Assembly (NCBI RefSeq): GCF_010560025.1
Contig: NZ_SAIY01000005.1
Span: 248,001 to 312,000, forward strand
From: Verrucosispora sioxanthis
GTDB lineage: Bacteria; Actinomycetota; Actinomycetes; Mycobacteriales; Micromonosporaceae
Length of the DNA stretch: 64,000 bases
Direction: 5' to 3'
Position numbers and translations under genes: made by a program
Shown here: positions 8,250 through 17,542 of the stretch, piece by piece
Position numbering within the stretch: the stretch's first letter is position 1
Layout of the letters: every line of letters begins with the position of its first letter
Notes under the pieces: model-generated
Told to the model about the DNA's origin: nothing
What the model saw: the letters and a program-made list of their open reading frames with translations, nothing else
The model's database searches: none

Positions 8250-9617
8250 GTGAACGTGGACCGCTTTTCGCAGATGACGCATCCCGATCAGTCGTGGTGG
8301 GATGAGCCGGCGATGCGAAGTGCCCTGGCACGTCGGGACGTAGGTCAAATCTTTATGCTGTTGAACCGGCGTCACGGCATGACGCAACGCCGTATCGCCG
8401 AGCTTGCTGGGTTCGCTGCGTCCGAGGTCTACGAAATCACCCGTGGTCGGCAGGTCATGGCATACGACGTCCTCGTGCGAATCGCAGAGGGACTGGGCAT
8501 ACCGCGCGCCTTGATGGGCCTCGGATACGGGACAGAATCGGCTCAAGAACATCATCCCGAGCCGCTGCCCCTAGCTGAACCGGAGCACCGGAAGCAATTC
8601 GTTGCCGCCCTGGCCGGCTTCGCCGTTGGCGGCTCACCAGACATCGAGGCGTGGCTCCCCCGGCGCGGTGAGCGGCCCCTCTCAGCGCCGGAGGTCGTGA
8701 ACCCGGAGGCCATCGCCACCGTACGGGAAATTACTCAACGGCATCGAGAGTTGGATGCCGTGTATGGCGGTGGCTCGTGTCGCGACTCGGCGCGGGGCTA
8801 CCTGGCATGGGCGAGCTGTCTCACCCGTAGCCGCTGCCAAACCCCGCAACTGTCTGTCGAGCTACATGCCGAGCTGGCGGACTTGCACAATCTTGTCGGG
8901 TGGATGTCCCATGACCTGGGTGAACACATGGAGGCGCGCCGCCATCTTGCCCAGGGGCTCGTCTACGCCCAAAAGGCGGGTGATTCAACGCTGATGGCGG
9001 ACGCCTATTACCGTCTGGGCCGAGTAAGCATCCACCAGGGCAACCCCGCAGAGGCGCTGCACCTATTCCAGCTCGGCCAGATCGTTGCCACGAACTCAAA
9101 CTGCCTGACTTCAGTAGCGATCCTGCACGCGAACATCGCCTGGGCCCACGCCAGAATGGGAAACGCGCCTGCGATGCGCGACTCACTGGCGCGCGCTCGT
9201 GACGAAATCGGCAGAGCCGACACCGCGCAAGCACCCCAATGGACACGGTTTTTCTGCGAGCCAGCCGACCTGGAAGGAATGTCAGGAGTCGTCCACTCGG
9301 CGCTGGCTCGCTATTCGCAGTACCGCAAGCAACACGCCGCCCTCGCGCTGACCCACGCCGGCCGGGCGTTGGAACGGCGAACCGAGACGTCACGCAGTGG
9401 CGCGTTCGACCACGTGACCATGGCGCTGGGATACGCGCTCCTCGGAGAACAAGACAAGGTCGCACCCCACGCACAAGCAGTCCTGGATGCCGCGCGGCAT
9501 GTGCGATCCCGGCGACTGCTCGACCGGCTCAGCGACGTCGCGGACGTCATCGAACCGCGCCAAGACAAGCAGTTGGCGGAGGTGGTGACGGCCATCCGGG
9601 CACGCGTAGCCGCGTGA
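8250..9617 (+). CDS. XRE family regulator with TPR-like C-terminus
   Basis: A protein of about 455 residues. The N-terminal third has a helix-turn-helix of the XRE type (GMTQRRIAELAGFAASEVYE, then ITRGRQV). The rest is rich in helical repeat segments resembling tetratricopeptide repeats (DAYYRLGRVSIHQGNPAEALH, HANIAWAHARMG). Such proteins are common actinobacterial regulators sensing a peptide or metabolite. The start is uncertain: GTG at 8250, ATG at 8274 and an ATG at 8214 are all in frame, none with a strong ribosome site. It is followed by the kinase-like gene 15 bases downstream. Confidence 0.8.
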   Translation: MNVDRFSQMTHPDQSWWDEPAMRSALARRDVGQIFMLLNRRHGMTQRRIAELAGFAASEVYEITRGRQVMAYDVLVRIAEGLGIPRALMGLGYGTESAQEHHPEPLPLAEPEHRKQFVAALAGFAVGGSPDIEAWLPRRGERPLSAPEVVNPEAIATVREITQRHRELDAVYGGGSCRDSARGYLAWASCLTRSRCQTPQLSVELHAELADLHNLVGWMSHDLGEHMEARRHLAQGLVYAQKAGDSTLMADAYYRLGRVSIHQGNPAEALHLFQLGQIVATNSNCLTSVAILHANIAWAHARMGNAPAMRDSLARARDEIGRADTAQAPQWTRFFCEPADLEGMSGVVHSALARYSQYRKQHAALALTHAGRALERRTETSRSGAFDHVTMALGYALLGEQDKVAPHAQAVLDAARHVRSRRLLDRLSDVADVIEPRQDKQLAEVVTAIRARVAA

Positions 9618-9632
9618 CCTAACCTGGCGGGT

Positions 9633-10571
9633 ATGTCGACCACCCTGACCGCTGAGGCTGCCGACGAGATCCAGCGGGGACTCGACGCCGTCCGCCAGCA
9701 GGCCGGACTCGCCTCCGGCGAGGCACACCTCATGCGGTACACGATCAACGCGGTCTATCGGATCGGCGACAGAGTGCTGCGGCTCTCGCATGGCGAGGTG
9801 GCACGAGAGCGGGCACGGCGGGTCGTCCGTGCAATGGCTCTACTCACGAAGCACGAGGTGCCAACGGTCGAGCTGGACACCAGCGTTGAGCAGCCCGTGG
9901 TGGTGAACGAGTGGGTGGCCACGGTTTGGCACTACATACCTCATCCGACGCGCCGCCCCGATCCCGTCGAGCTGGCCGAACCGCTGGCGAGGCTGCACGC
10001 CATCGCCGAGACACCGTCGTTCCTGCCTCGCTGGTCGCCCGTCGCCACGGCTCGACGCCGACTGGCCGGGCTCGCCAGCCTCCCCGCCGACGAACTCCTG
10101 TTCACGCAACAATGGGCGTCCCGAGAAGTCGAGCTATCTCTCGACGACCTCGTGGCACGACTCCAAGCGCGCTGCGAAAACCTGGAGCCCCGCGTTGCGG
10201 CTGCCACCTGGGAACTGCCGATCGGCGTCGTGCACGGTGACGCCCACGTGGGCAACGTCCTCGCGGGCCGGCTATGTGACTTCGACTCACTGGCGATCGG
10301 GCCGCGCGAGTGGGACCTCGTGCCATTGGTGCACAGCGCCATCCGCTTCGGTGACCCATCCGAGCCGTACGAGAGGTTCGCCGCAGCCTACGGCTTCGAC
10401 CTCGCAACGTCACCGTCCTGGCCGCTCCTACGGGAGGTGCGCGAACTCCAACTCGTGACCAGCGTGATGGACAAGCTCCCGGGCAGGCCCGAAGTGGCGC
10501 AGACCTTGGGCCATCGGCTACGTACCTACCTGGCGGGCGACAATTCGGCAGTGTGGCAGCGCTACCGATAG
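9633..10571 (+). CDS. Aminoglycoside phosphotransferase-like kinase
   Basis: A 312-residue protein with the kinase-like fold of the APH/choline kinase family. The catalytic loop HGDAHVGN is at residues 201-208 (Asp203, Asn208) and the metal-binding motif CDFDS follows (Asp216, Asp218). The family transfers phosphate from ATP to small hydroxyl compounds; the substrate may be an antibiotic, a sugar or an amino alcohol and cannot be deduced here. It starts 15 bases after the XRE regulator and is probably co-transcribed. Presence of the family fold does not by itself show drug resistance. Confidence 0.82.
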   Translation: MSTTLTAEAADEIQRGLDAVRQQAGLASGEAHLMRYTINAVYRIGDRVLRLSHGEVARERARRVVRAMALLTKHEVPTVELDTSVEQPVVVNEWVATVWHYIPHPTRRPDPVELAEPLARLHAIAETPSFLPRWSPVATARRRLAGLASLPADELLFTQQWASREVELSLDDLVARLQARCENLEPRVAAATWELPIGVVHGDAHVGNVLAGRLCDFDSLAIGPREWDLVPLVHSAIRFGDPSEPYERFAAAYGFDLATSPSWPLLREVRELQLVTSVMDKLPGRPEVAQTLGHRLRTYLAGDNSAVWQRYR

Positions 10572-10595
10572 CGAGGGGCGCGAGGAGGTAGGGCG

Positions 10596-11321
10596 TTGTC
10601 CTTGATCGCCGATGTCGTCGCACGGCTCAACGCGATCCGCGTCGACCTGAGCAAGCAGCGGCAGCAAACCCTAAGCCTTGCCGGCCAAGTCGATGAGGCC
10701 ACTCGTCGACTGGCCACAGTGATCGGCACCTCCACCAACCCGTACGCCCGAGCGGCCCTCGCCCGCCTCGCCACCGGCGGACAGCGCTTACGTGAGGGGG
10801 CGCAACTGGCCCACGGTGCCGAGGAAGCCGTCGCGTCGTACGTCGGCATCATCACCGGGACCAAAGCCGGCGTCGCCGGCGGCGAACCCGCCGACTCGAT
10901 CGCACCCGCTGTTACCCAGACCCGGCCACAGAAGGCGGCAATCGACGAGATCCGACCCCACGTCGGACGCGATGTCGCCACAGGACGGCTGTACGACACC
11001 GACGGGCGACCGTTGACCCCGCTGGTCGGACCCGGGGACACCGGAGCCGGCACAGGACTCGCTGCTCCCCTGCCGTCTCTTCGGTTCATCACGCATATCG
11101 AGTCCAACGCCACCGCGCACATGCGCCGACACCGCGTCCGGCACGCTGTGCTCTACACGAACATGCGCCCCTGCCTCGGCGATGACGGCTGCACCCAGAA
11201 CATCAAGGCCACGCTGCCGGCAGGCTATAGGTTGACCATCTACCAGGTACGCCCCAACGGGGGCGTACGGGTCTGGCTGTTCGATGGAACCGGGGAAGGA
11301 ATCACCGATGATCCAGGCTGA
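10596..11321 (+). CDS. DddA/SCP1.201-like deaminase toxin
   Basis: A 241-residue protein. The C-terminal part has the zinc-dependent deaminase signature of the SCP1.201-like family that includes the double-stranded DNA cytosine deaminase DddA: HIE at residues 167-169 (zinc His and catalytic Glu) and PC-x5-C at 192-199 (Cys193, Cys199). The N-terminal 90 residues are a helical hairpin-like domain resembling small actinobacterial DUF6244 or WXG-type proteins, which might mediate export; that is inference. The start is a TTG with GAGGAGG nine bases upstream. The next gene overlaps its 3' end and is the likely immunity gene. Whether DNA or RNA is the target is untested. Confidence 0.75.
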   Translation: MSLIADVVARLNAIRVDLSKQRQQTLSLAGQVDEATRRLATVIGTSTNPYARAALARLATGGQRLREGAQLAHGAEEAVASYVGIITGTKAGVAGGEPADSIAPAVTQTRPQKAAIDEIRPHVGRDVATGRLYDTDGRPLTPLVGPGDTGAGTGLAAPLPSLRFITHIESNATAHMRRHRVRHAVLYTNMRPCLGDDGCTQNIKATLPAGYRLTIYQVRPNGGVRVWLFDGTGEGITDDPG

Positions 11322-11526
11322 CGAGCACCCCGTCCAGGGCGACGAAGCCGCCGTGGCGGACCTGCACGAGCGGGCCCACAGCCTCGACACCGCCGCACTG
11401 ACCGCCCACGCGCTGACGCTGGGAATCCGCCCTCCCGATGCGCGGCCCGGCTGGCTCATCGTGCTCGAATACGCCGAAGATGGGGCCGAGCGGGGTCTGT
11501 TCTGGATTGGGCCGGACGACCAATAG
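11308..11526 (+). CDS. Small acidic protein, candidate immunity to the deaminase
   Basis: A 72-residue acidic protein. The ATG at 11308 has GGGGAAGGA upstream and overlaps the last 14 bases of the deaminase gene, a typical toxin-immunity arrangement. The sequence ends in RPGWLIVLEYAED and GLFWIGPDDQ, compatible with a small sheet that could plug an active site. I do not recognise a family. Its proposed role as immunity protein rests on overlap, size and charge. Confidence 0.6.
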   Translation: MIQADEHPVQGDEAAVADLHERAHSLDTAALTAHALTLGIRPPDARPGWLIVLEYAEDGAERGLFWIGPDDQ

Positions 11527-11683
11527 CCACCCATCGGATCGATCGATGCGACGTGCCGTGAGTCCAGCATCGTTGGCGTAAGTCGGCTGAGCGTAACGCC
11601 GGAGGACCGAGTGGTACTCGCCGCCTGATCTGCTTCCGGTGAGTGATCGACAGGTGACGTGAGCGTGATCCTCATGTTTGACT

Positions 11684-13570
11684 ATGTCGATGGGGGCGGC
11701 AGACGTTCGGCTGTCGATTGACTGCGGTAGTGCCAGCACCGTGGCGGTGTTGGCGTGGGCTGACGGTCGCGCCTCGGTCCTTTCCTTCGATGATGTGCCG
11801 TTCCTGCCAAGCTCCGTGTACGTGGCGAGCGATGGGCGCGTGTGGACGGGACAGCAGGCGTGGCAGGCTGCCGAGGAGCAGCCGGGCAGGTTGGTGCCGA
11901 GCCCACGACGGCCTGCCGACGGGGATCTGGTGGTCGACAGGACGCGGGTGGAGGCGGTGGAGCTGGCTGCGGCGCCGCTGCGCCGGGCCGCAGCTGAAGC
12001 CGAACAGGTCGCTGGTGGGCCGGTGCGGGATGTGCGGTTGGTGGTACCGGCGGAGTGGGGGCCGCGTCGGCGTACCTGGATGCGGCAGGTCGCCCACCGT
12101 GCGGGTCTGACGCAGCCCCGTCTGGTGGAGGCTCCGGTGGCGGTGGCCGAACACTTGGCGGCGACCGGTGTGCGGCTACCGGTGGGGTCGTCGATTGTCG
12201 TGTGTGACGTCGGCGCGGGCGCTGAGGTGACGGTGCTACGTCGGCGGCCGACGGGCTTCGAGGTACTCGCGACTCTGGCTGACCCTACGGCCGGCGGCAC
12301 CAGCGTCGACTCGACGCTGACAGCGACGCTGACGAACGGTCGGGACATCTCGGCTGACGGCATAGCGCCATGGGCTGCGGCGGAGAGCGTACGCGTGGCG
12401 AAAGAGGCTCTGATCTCGTACCCGGCGGTCACGGTACCGCTCGCCGACCAGCCGCCGGTCATCGCGAACCGCGCCATGCTCGACGACGCTGCCCGACCCG
12501 TGGTGCGACGCGTCGCGGACCTGACGCAGCAAACCATCGCCGCCGCCGAGCTCGCCACCAGCGACCTGGCGGGGATCTACTGCGTGGGCGGCAGCGCTCA
12601 CCTACCACGCCTGGACTCGGCCATCGCCGAGCAGACGGGGATCACGCCGACCATGGTGACCGAGCCTCAACTCGTCGCGGCGTTCGGCGCTGCCGAGGCC
12701 GGTTCCGCGAACCCCGGCACAGCGGCTGCGGTGGACGTGCCGGTGCCGCCGGTGCGCAGAGCTATCGGGATCGCGGTACCAGGCTTCGCGTCGCTGGCGC
12801 TGATCTGGCAGTGCATCGTGACCGCCGAGCGCAACAGCGTCCTGAGCCCGCACTACTGGGTCGACTTCAACTGGGGTGGGCTGGCGATGGCGGCCGTGTT
12901 CGCCCTGCTGGCATGCCTCGCGGCGGGAACCGTCCTCGGTTCCCTGATCGCTGCGCGCAGCCCCACGCAGGACATCCGCACCGAGGGCGGGAAAGTCAGT
13001 ATCGGCATACTCGCGGCCGTCTCCCTCGGGGCCGCCATCGCCGGCCTCTACGCGGTGGTCACCAGCCAGTACTTCAACCTTGCCGTCGGTAGCTTCCTGC
13101 GCTGGGCGCTGTGGCCGATCGTCCCCATCGCGGTGCTGGCGACGGTAATGGCAGTAGTTGCCGCCCGCCAATGGCGCACGCCGCACGGTGGCTGGTCCGC
13201 GCTGCTGGCCGCTCCGACCGGCTCGATCATCGCTGCCGCCCTCGGTATGGGTCTGATCCAGTACTCACTGACCGCTCCCCGATGGCCGCACATGGTGATG
13301 TGGGTCGACCTCGCCGGACGGGTCGGCGGACTGCTCCTGGGCGCCGGGATCGTCATGGCGCTCGTGGCACCGCTGATATTCCGCATCATCCTGGCCGCAC
13401 CCGTTGCGGTGATCAGCGCCGCGATCGTCAGCACGCAGGCCACCGGCATCCTCTCCGTCTGCTACGCCATCGCCGTGGCGCTGTGGTGGGCGGCCCGAGT
13501 GTGGACGCGCATCGTCCATCCCACGACCGCCACCGCGGCATCCGTCCGGCCTCCGTTCGGAGGTGGATGA
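11684..13570 (+). CDS. Hsp70-like ATPase domain fused to a membrane domain
   Basis: A protein of about 628 residues. The N-terminal half has the actin/Hsp70 ATPase motifs: the phosphate-1 loop IDCGSASTVAVL near the start, phosphate-2 VVCDVGAGAEVTVL near residue 170, and the adenosine motif GIYCVGGSAHLPRL near 300. The C-terminal half has about six hydrophobic segments and no substrate-binding domain of a true chaperone. It could be a membrane-bound sensor or cell-wall related ATPase. Starts at TTG 11678, ATG 11684 and ATG 11690 are in frame, without a clear ribosome site. It overlaps or abuts the following BTAD gene, so they are probably one operon. Confidence 0.7.
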   Translation: MSMGAADVRLSIDCGSASTVAVLAWADGRASVLSFDDVPFLPSSVYVASDGRVWTGQQAWQAAEEQPGRLVPSPRRPADGDLVVDRTRVEAVELAAAPLRRAAAEAEQVAGGPVRDVRLVVPAEWGPRRRTWMRQVAHRAGLTQPRLVEAPVAVAEHLAATGVRLPVGSSIVVCDVGAGAEVTVLRRRPTGFEVLATLADPTAGGTSVDSTLTATLTNGRDISADGIAPWAAAESVRVAKEALISYPAVTVPLADQPPVIANRAMLDDAARPVVRRVADLTQQTIAAAELATSDLAGIYCVGGSAHLPRLDSAIAEQTGITPTMVTEPQLVAAFGAAEAGSANPGTAAAVDVPVPPVRRAIGIAVPGFASLALIWQCIVTAERNSVLSPHYWVDFNWGGLAMAAVFALLACLAAGTVLGSLIAARSPTQDIRTEGGKVSIGILAAVSLGAAIAGLYAVVTSQYFNLAVGSFLRWALWPIVPIAVLATVMAVVAARQWRTPHGGWSALLAAPTGSIIAAALGMGLIQYSLTAPRWPHMVMWVDLAGRVGGLLLGAGIVMALVAPLIFRIILAAPVAVISAAIVSTQATGILSVCYAIAVALWWAARVWTRIVHPTTATAASVRPPFGGG

Positions 13571-13571
13571 G

Positions 13572-15602
13572 GTGCGCTGGCCACGGCAGCTGATGTCACT
13601 CCTGTTCCTCCTCGCGCTGTTGGCCGGTCCGCCGCTGGTGTTACTGACCCTCATCGGCCCACCTATGAAGGGCTGGCCGAGCACGGCGCAGGTGCGGGCA
13701 TGGGTGCAGCAGCCGTTGACCGAGCAGACGCTCACCGCCGCGCTGACGATCGCGGCATGGCTGGTCTGGCTGATGCTCACCTACACCGTCGCCGTCCGGA
13801 TACTGATCCGTCTCCGCGAGACCTCGGCATGGCTGCGGCGGCTTCCGCTGCCGACGCCATTGCAGGCAACGGCCAGCGGAATGGCCGGCGCAGCCGCCTT
13901 CGGCGTCACCACCAATGCCCTCCCCACCGCCCCACCGCACCCGGTGTCGTCGGGCCCGGTCACGCTTCAGGACAAGGCCAGCCCGGACGATCACGGCGAG
14001 GCCGCACACGATGACGGGATCGGGGTATCCGGTGGCTGGCTGCCCCGCGACGTCGCCGAGCAGGTCGCTGCCGCCGCAGCACTGGTATGGCTACGCCGCC
14101 GCCGCGACTACCAACCCGGCCCCGCCAGCCGCAACGATGCAGACCTCGCCCCGCTGCCTCCCACCGTCACCGCCGTGCAGGCCGCGCTCGCCGACAACCC
14201 CACCCCACCGACGCCGACGGACGGGATTACTACTGGCGTCGAGGCCCTGCCAGCCGGCGGCGTGGGTCTCACCGGACCGGGCGCGCTGTCCGTCGGTCGA
14301 GGACTGCTGGTCACTGCCCTCCTCGCCGGTCAGCGCCATCCCAAGACATCCCTGATCACCACCAAGGCAGCCCTTGCCAGCCTCCTCGGACCCGCCGCAG
14401 AAACACTCGGCCGGCGCCTGCCGCTGACGATCATCGACAACCTCGACGAAGCCGCGCAGCTCGTCCACGCCGCCCACCAGGGCGCTTATCCGCACGCCAA
14501 CACGCAGCGCCAAGACGCCCCGTCAGGTACGGCCAGCCATCGGCGGATCGTGCTGCTCGACGAACATGACGGCGACGAACCCCAGATGAAGCGCCTTGTC
14601 GAGGCGAGCGTCGCCACCGCTGCCGTTGTGGTCGCGTTGGGGCAGTGGCCGGCTGGCCCGACCTGGCACGCCGACTCAGCGGGCAACCTGCACCACCCAC
14701 GCCACACCCATGCGACCGGACCACGGCTGTGCGTCCTGGACCAGATGGCAGCCACCGACCTGCTCGCCATCATCGCCCTGCCCGACCCGTCACCAGCCGC
14801 CCCGCGCGCTTCCCTGCCCGACGGAGGGTCAACGGACCTGCGGTTGCCACGACAGGTCACCCGACGCGAACCCCGCCTCCAACCCTCGAAGCCCCGCCAG
14901 CGGCTACACCTGCGTGTCCTCGGAGATCCGCAACTCTTCGTCGATGGTGAGCCCTTCGCCGTCCGCCGCAGCGCCGCCCTCCAGATCCTCGTCTACCTCG
15001 CCACCCACCCCACCGGCGCCAACACCGCACAACTCACCGACGCCATCTGGCCAGGTCTGCCCCGCCGTTCCCTCACCGGGCGGCTCTATACCGCTCTCAG
15101 CGATGTACGCGGCAGCGTCCGGGCCGCCTGCGGCCTGCACGTCATCGACCACGTTGACGACCGCTACCGCCTGAACCCCGCACACGTCGACGTCGACCTG
15201 TGGCACCTGAACGCCGCCATTCACCACGCCACCACCACGCACATCAACACCCACACCGCTTGGCAGGCCGTCCTCGACGCCTACCCCGCCGACCTCGCCG
15301 CCACGCGCACCTGGCCCTGGCTCGGCCCCATCCGCGAAGCGATTCGTCGACGGATCATCGACATCTGCGTTTCCCTCGCGACCGCGGAACCTGACTCGCA
15401 CCACACCTTCCAACTACTGCAGGCCGGAATCCGCATCGACCCCTACAACGCCGACCTACACAAGCACGCCAGCCGCGCCCTCACCACCCTCGGCGACCAC
15501 GAGGCCGCCACCGAACTCCAGGACCACTACCGACAAACCCTCACACGCGCCGGCCTCGACGACACCATCACCCACCATCTCTCGCCCACCATCCAGCAGT
15601 AG
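13572..15602 (+). CDS. Membrane protein with C-terminal BTAD domain
   Basis: A 676-residue protein. Two N-terminal membrane segments are followed by a long Pro/Ala-rich linker and a central region with LLDEHDGDEPQ. The C-terminal 240 residues resemble the winged-helix plus bacterial transcriptional activation (BTAD) domains of SARP regulators (LHLRVLGDPQLFVDGEP, then a helical repeat region ending in HASRALTTLGDHEAATEL). A regulator tethered to the membrane is unusual. The GTG at 13572 has GGAGG eight bases upstream; a GTG at 13563 is also possible. It shares its architecture with the gene at 18345. Confidence 0.75.
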   Translation: MRWPRQLMSLLFLLALLAGPPLVLLTLIGPPMKGWPSTAQVRAWVQQPLTEQTLTAALTIAAWLVWLMLTYTVAVRILIRLRETSAWLRRLPLPTPLQATASGMAGAAAFGVTTNALPTAPPHPVSSGPVTLQDKASPDDHGEAAHDDGIGVSGGWLPRDVAEQVAAAAALVWLRRRRDYQPGPASRNDADLAPLPPTVTAVQAALADNPTPPTPTDGITTGVEALPAGGVGLTGPGALSVGRGLLVTALLAGQRHPKTSLITTKAALASLLGPAAETLGRRLPLTIIDNLDEAAQLVHAAHQGAYPHANTQRQDAPSGTASHRRIVLLDEHDGDEPQMKRLVEASVATAAVVVALGQWPAGPTWHADSAGNLHHPRHTHATGPRLCVLDQMAATDLLAIIALPDPSPAAPRASLPDGGSTDLRLPRQVTRREPRLQPSKPRQRLHLRVLGDPQLFVDGEPFAVRRSAALQILVYLATHPTGANTAQLTDAIWPGLPRRSLTGRLYTALSDVRGSVRAACGLHVIDHVDDRYRLNPAHVDVDLWHLNAAIHHATTTHINTHTAWQAVLDAYPADLAATRTWPWLGPIREAIRRRIIDICVSLATAEPDSHHTFQLLQAGIRIDPYNADLHKHASRALTTLGDHEAATELQDHYRQTLTRAGLDDTITHHLSPTIQQ

Positions 15603-15826
15603 CCCGTCCGGCTGCCGCTGTGACGCTCGCGGCCCTTCCATGATTCGAGCAGGTCGTTTCAGTAGCCAGCGCACCAACTTCCGACCGCCGCACGTCGCTC
15701 CCCGTCGGCCGCCGTTCCCCGAAGGCGGTCGAACCAGGATCGCCCGTAGGTGACGCCCGTGCCGCTCACCGCCCCGGCTTGGTAGTGTCCTCACCCGCGC
15801 GGCTGACGGTTCGATGGGAGTGCCGG

Positions 15827-17542
15827 ATGGAGTTCAGTCTCATCCCCGACCAAGCAATCGGCGAGGCCCATACCCGCAACGACGACGGACTCGGTTTCGA
15901 CACCTATTCCCGAATCCTGGCCAGCGCCGCGACGAACACGCGCGGCCCGTTCACGATCGGCGTCTTCGGCGAGTGGGGCACCGGTAAGACGAGCCTCATG
16001 CGCCTGATCGAGCGGCGTCTCGCCGACGACCCAAACGTGGTGACCGTATGGTTCAACGCCTGGCGATACGAGCAGGAAGAGCACCCGATCATCCCGCTCG
16101 TCGGCACAATTGTGCAGGCGCTGGAAAAACACAAGGGATTTGCCGCTAACTTCGGGGCGGCCGGCAAGCGCCTCGTCCGGTCGTTGCGGGCGATCGCGTA
16201 CGGGTTTTCGGCCAAGTCGAAGGTGAAGGTACCAGGCTTCGCCGAGGTGGAAGCGTCTTTCGTCGCCAAAGATATGATCGAACGTGACGAGCGGCTCACG
16301 CCTGACCCGCTACTCGACCGCAGCCTCTACTTCGGAGCCTTCAACAGCCTGGACAAGACGAAACTCAAAGACACGCTACGGGTCGTCGTGCTCATCGACG
16401 ACCTCGACCGTTGCTTTCCGGACCAGGCAATCCGACTACTCGAGAGCATCAAACTGGTCCTCGCCCAGCCCGGCTTCATCTTTGTGCTCGGCGTCGCCCG
16501 CAAGGTGATCGAGGGATATCTGCAGCACCGTTACACCGAGGAGTACGGCATCGCGGACTTCAAGGGTGAACTCTACCTTGACAAGATCGTCCAGCTGCCG
16601 TTCCACATCCCGCCGTCAACGGGCCGGATGGGCGCCTTCTGTAAGCTGCTGCTCGCCGACCAACCGATGACGGTTGCTGCAGAGCTCGACCCGGTGCTGC
16701 CGGTGGTGGCACAAGCGCTGGGAGGAAACCCGCGTGCACTGATCCGGTTCGTCAACAACATCCTCATCGACTACGCGATCAGCCAGGACCTCACCGGCTT
16801 CGTCGAACCGGGTGGCATTCCGATTCGATTCTTCGCCGTGACCCGTTGCCTGGAACACCGATGGCCGGAGGTCTTCGACGCACTGACCACATCGGATGAG
16901 GTCGCCAAGGCGGTGAAGACCTGGACGCCCGACTCATACGCGGCACATGCGGCCGGCACCGGCCCGGCCGCGACGGTGGCGACGCAACTGCTATCCGATC
17001 CAGAGCTGCGGCTGTTGCTGAAGGGCGTGCACGGCCACGAGTGGCTGACTGATCCGGTACTACGGGGGGCGAGCGTGAGCTTCCTCTTCGCCCAGCAGCG
17101 GCTCTCTCAGTTGGACACGTCCGAGGTCAGCGTTAAGTACGACGCCTTCGTGTCCTACGAGTCCGAAAACCGCCGCGAGGCCATCCAGATCGTCGAGGGG
17201 CTATCCCAGGCTGGTCTGCGAATCTTCTTCGACCAGCACATCAGTCCCGGCGCGGACTGGCAGGAGACGCTGTCAAGCGCCCTGCGTTCTTCAAGTGTCC
17301 TGCTCTTCTGCGTCGGGCCGCGCACCGGCGAGTCGCAATGGCAGACCCAGGAGCTGGACCTCGCAATCGACCGCGCGGAAGCGCTAATCATCCCCGTCCT
17401 GCTCGCCGGCGCGGATCTCTCCACCGCTCCCGACTTCGTGCGGCGCCGGAATGGGGTAGACATGCGCGATGGCGTCTCCGTGCAGGGCGTAACACGGCTC
17501 ATCCAGGCCATTGAGTCCCGGCGCCGCCGCCCCACATCGTAG
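15827..17542 (+). CDS. KAP family P-loop NTPase fused to a TIR domain
   Basis: A 571-residue protein. The KAP NTPase domain has Walker A GEWGTGKTS at 48-56 and Walker B VVVLIDDLDRC with Asp191/Asp192, then the RVVxxLD-type KAP core (LAQPGFIFVLGVARKVIEG). Residues about 436-571 form a TIR domain: YDAFVSYES opens it, and SQWQTQE (Glu509) matches the glutamate of TIR NADases. KAP proteins are known in phage exclusion, and TIR domains in many defence systems destroy NAD. Hence an abortive defence effector is a reasonable inference. The ATG has GGGAG seven bases upstream. It stands alone, 224 bases after the BTAD gene. Confidence 0.85.
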   Translation: MEFSLIPDQAIGEAHTRNDDGLGFDTYSRILASAATNTRGPFTIGVFGEWGTGKTSLMRLIERRLADDPNVVTVWFNAWRYEQEEHPIIPLVGTIVQALEKHKGFAANFGAAGKRLVRSLRAIAYGFSAKSKVKVPGFAEVEASFVAKDMIERDERLTPDPLLDRSLYFGAFNSLDKTKLKDTLRVVVLIDDLDRCFPDQAIRLLESIKLVLAQPGFIFVLGVARKVIEGYLQHRYTEEYGIADFKGELYLDKIVQLPFHIPPSTGRMGAFCKLLLADQPMTVAAELDPVLPVVAQALGGNPRALIRFVNNILIDYAISQDLTGFVEPGGIPIRFFAVTRCLEHRWPEVFDALTTSDEVAKAVKTWTPDSYAAHAAGTGPAATVATQLLSDPELRLLLKGVHGHEWLTDPVLRGASVSFLFAQQRLSQLDTSEVSVKYDAFVSYESENRREAIQIVEGLSQAGLRIFFDQHISPGADWQETLSSALRSSSVLLFCVGPRTGESQWQTQELDLAIDRAEALIIPVLLAGADLSTAPDFVRRRNGVDMRDGVSVQGVTRLIQAIESRRRRPTS

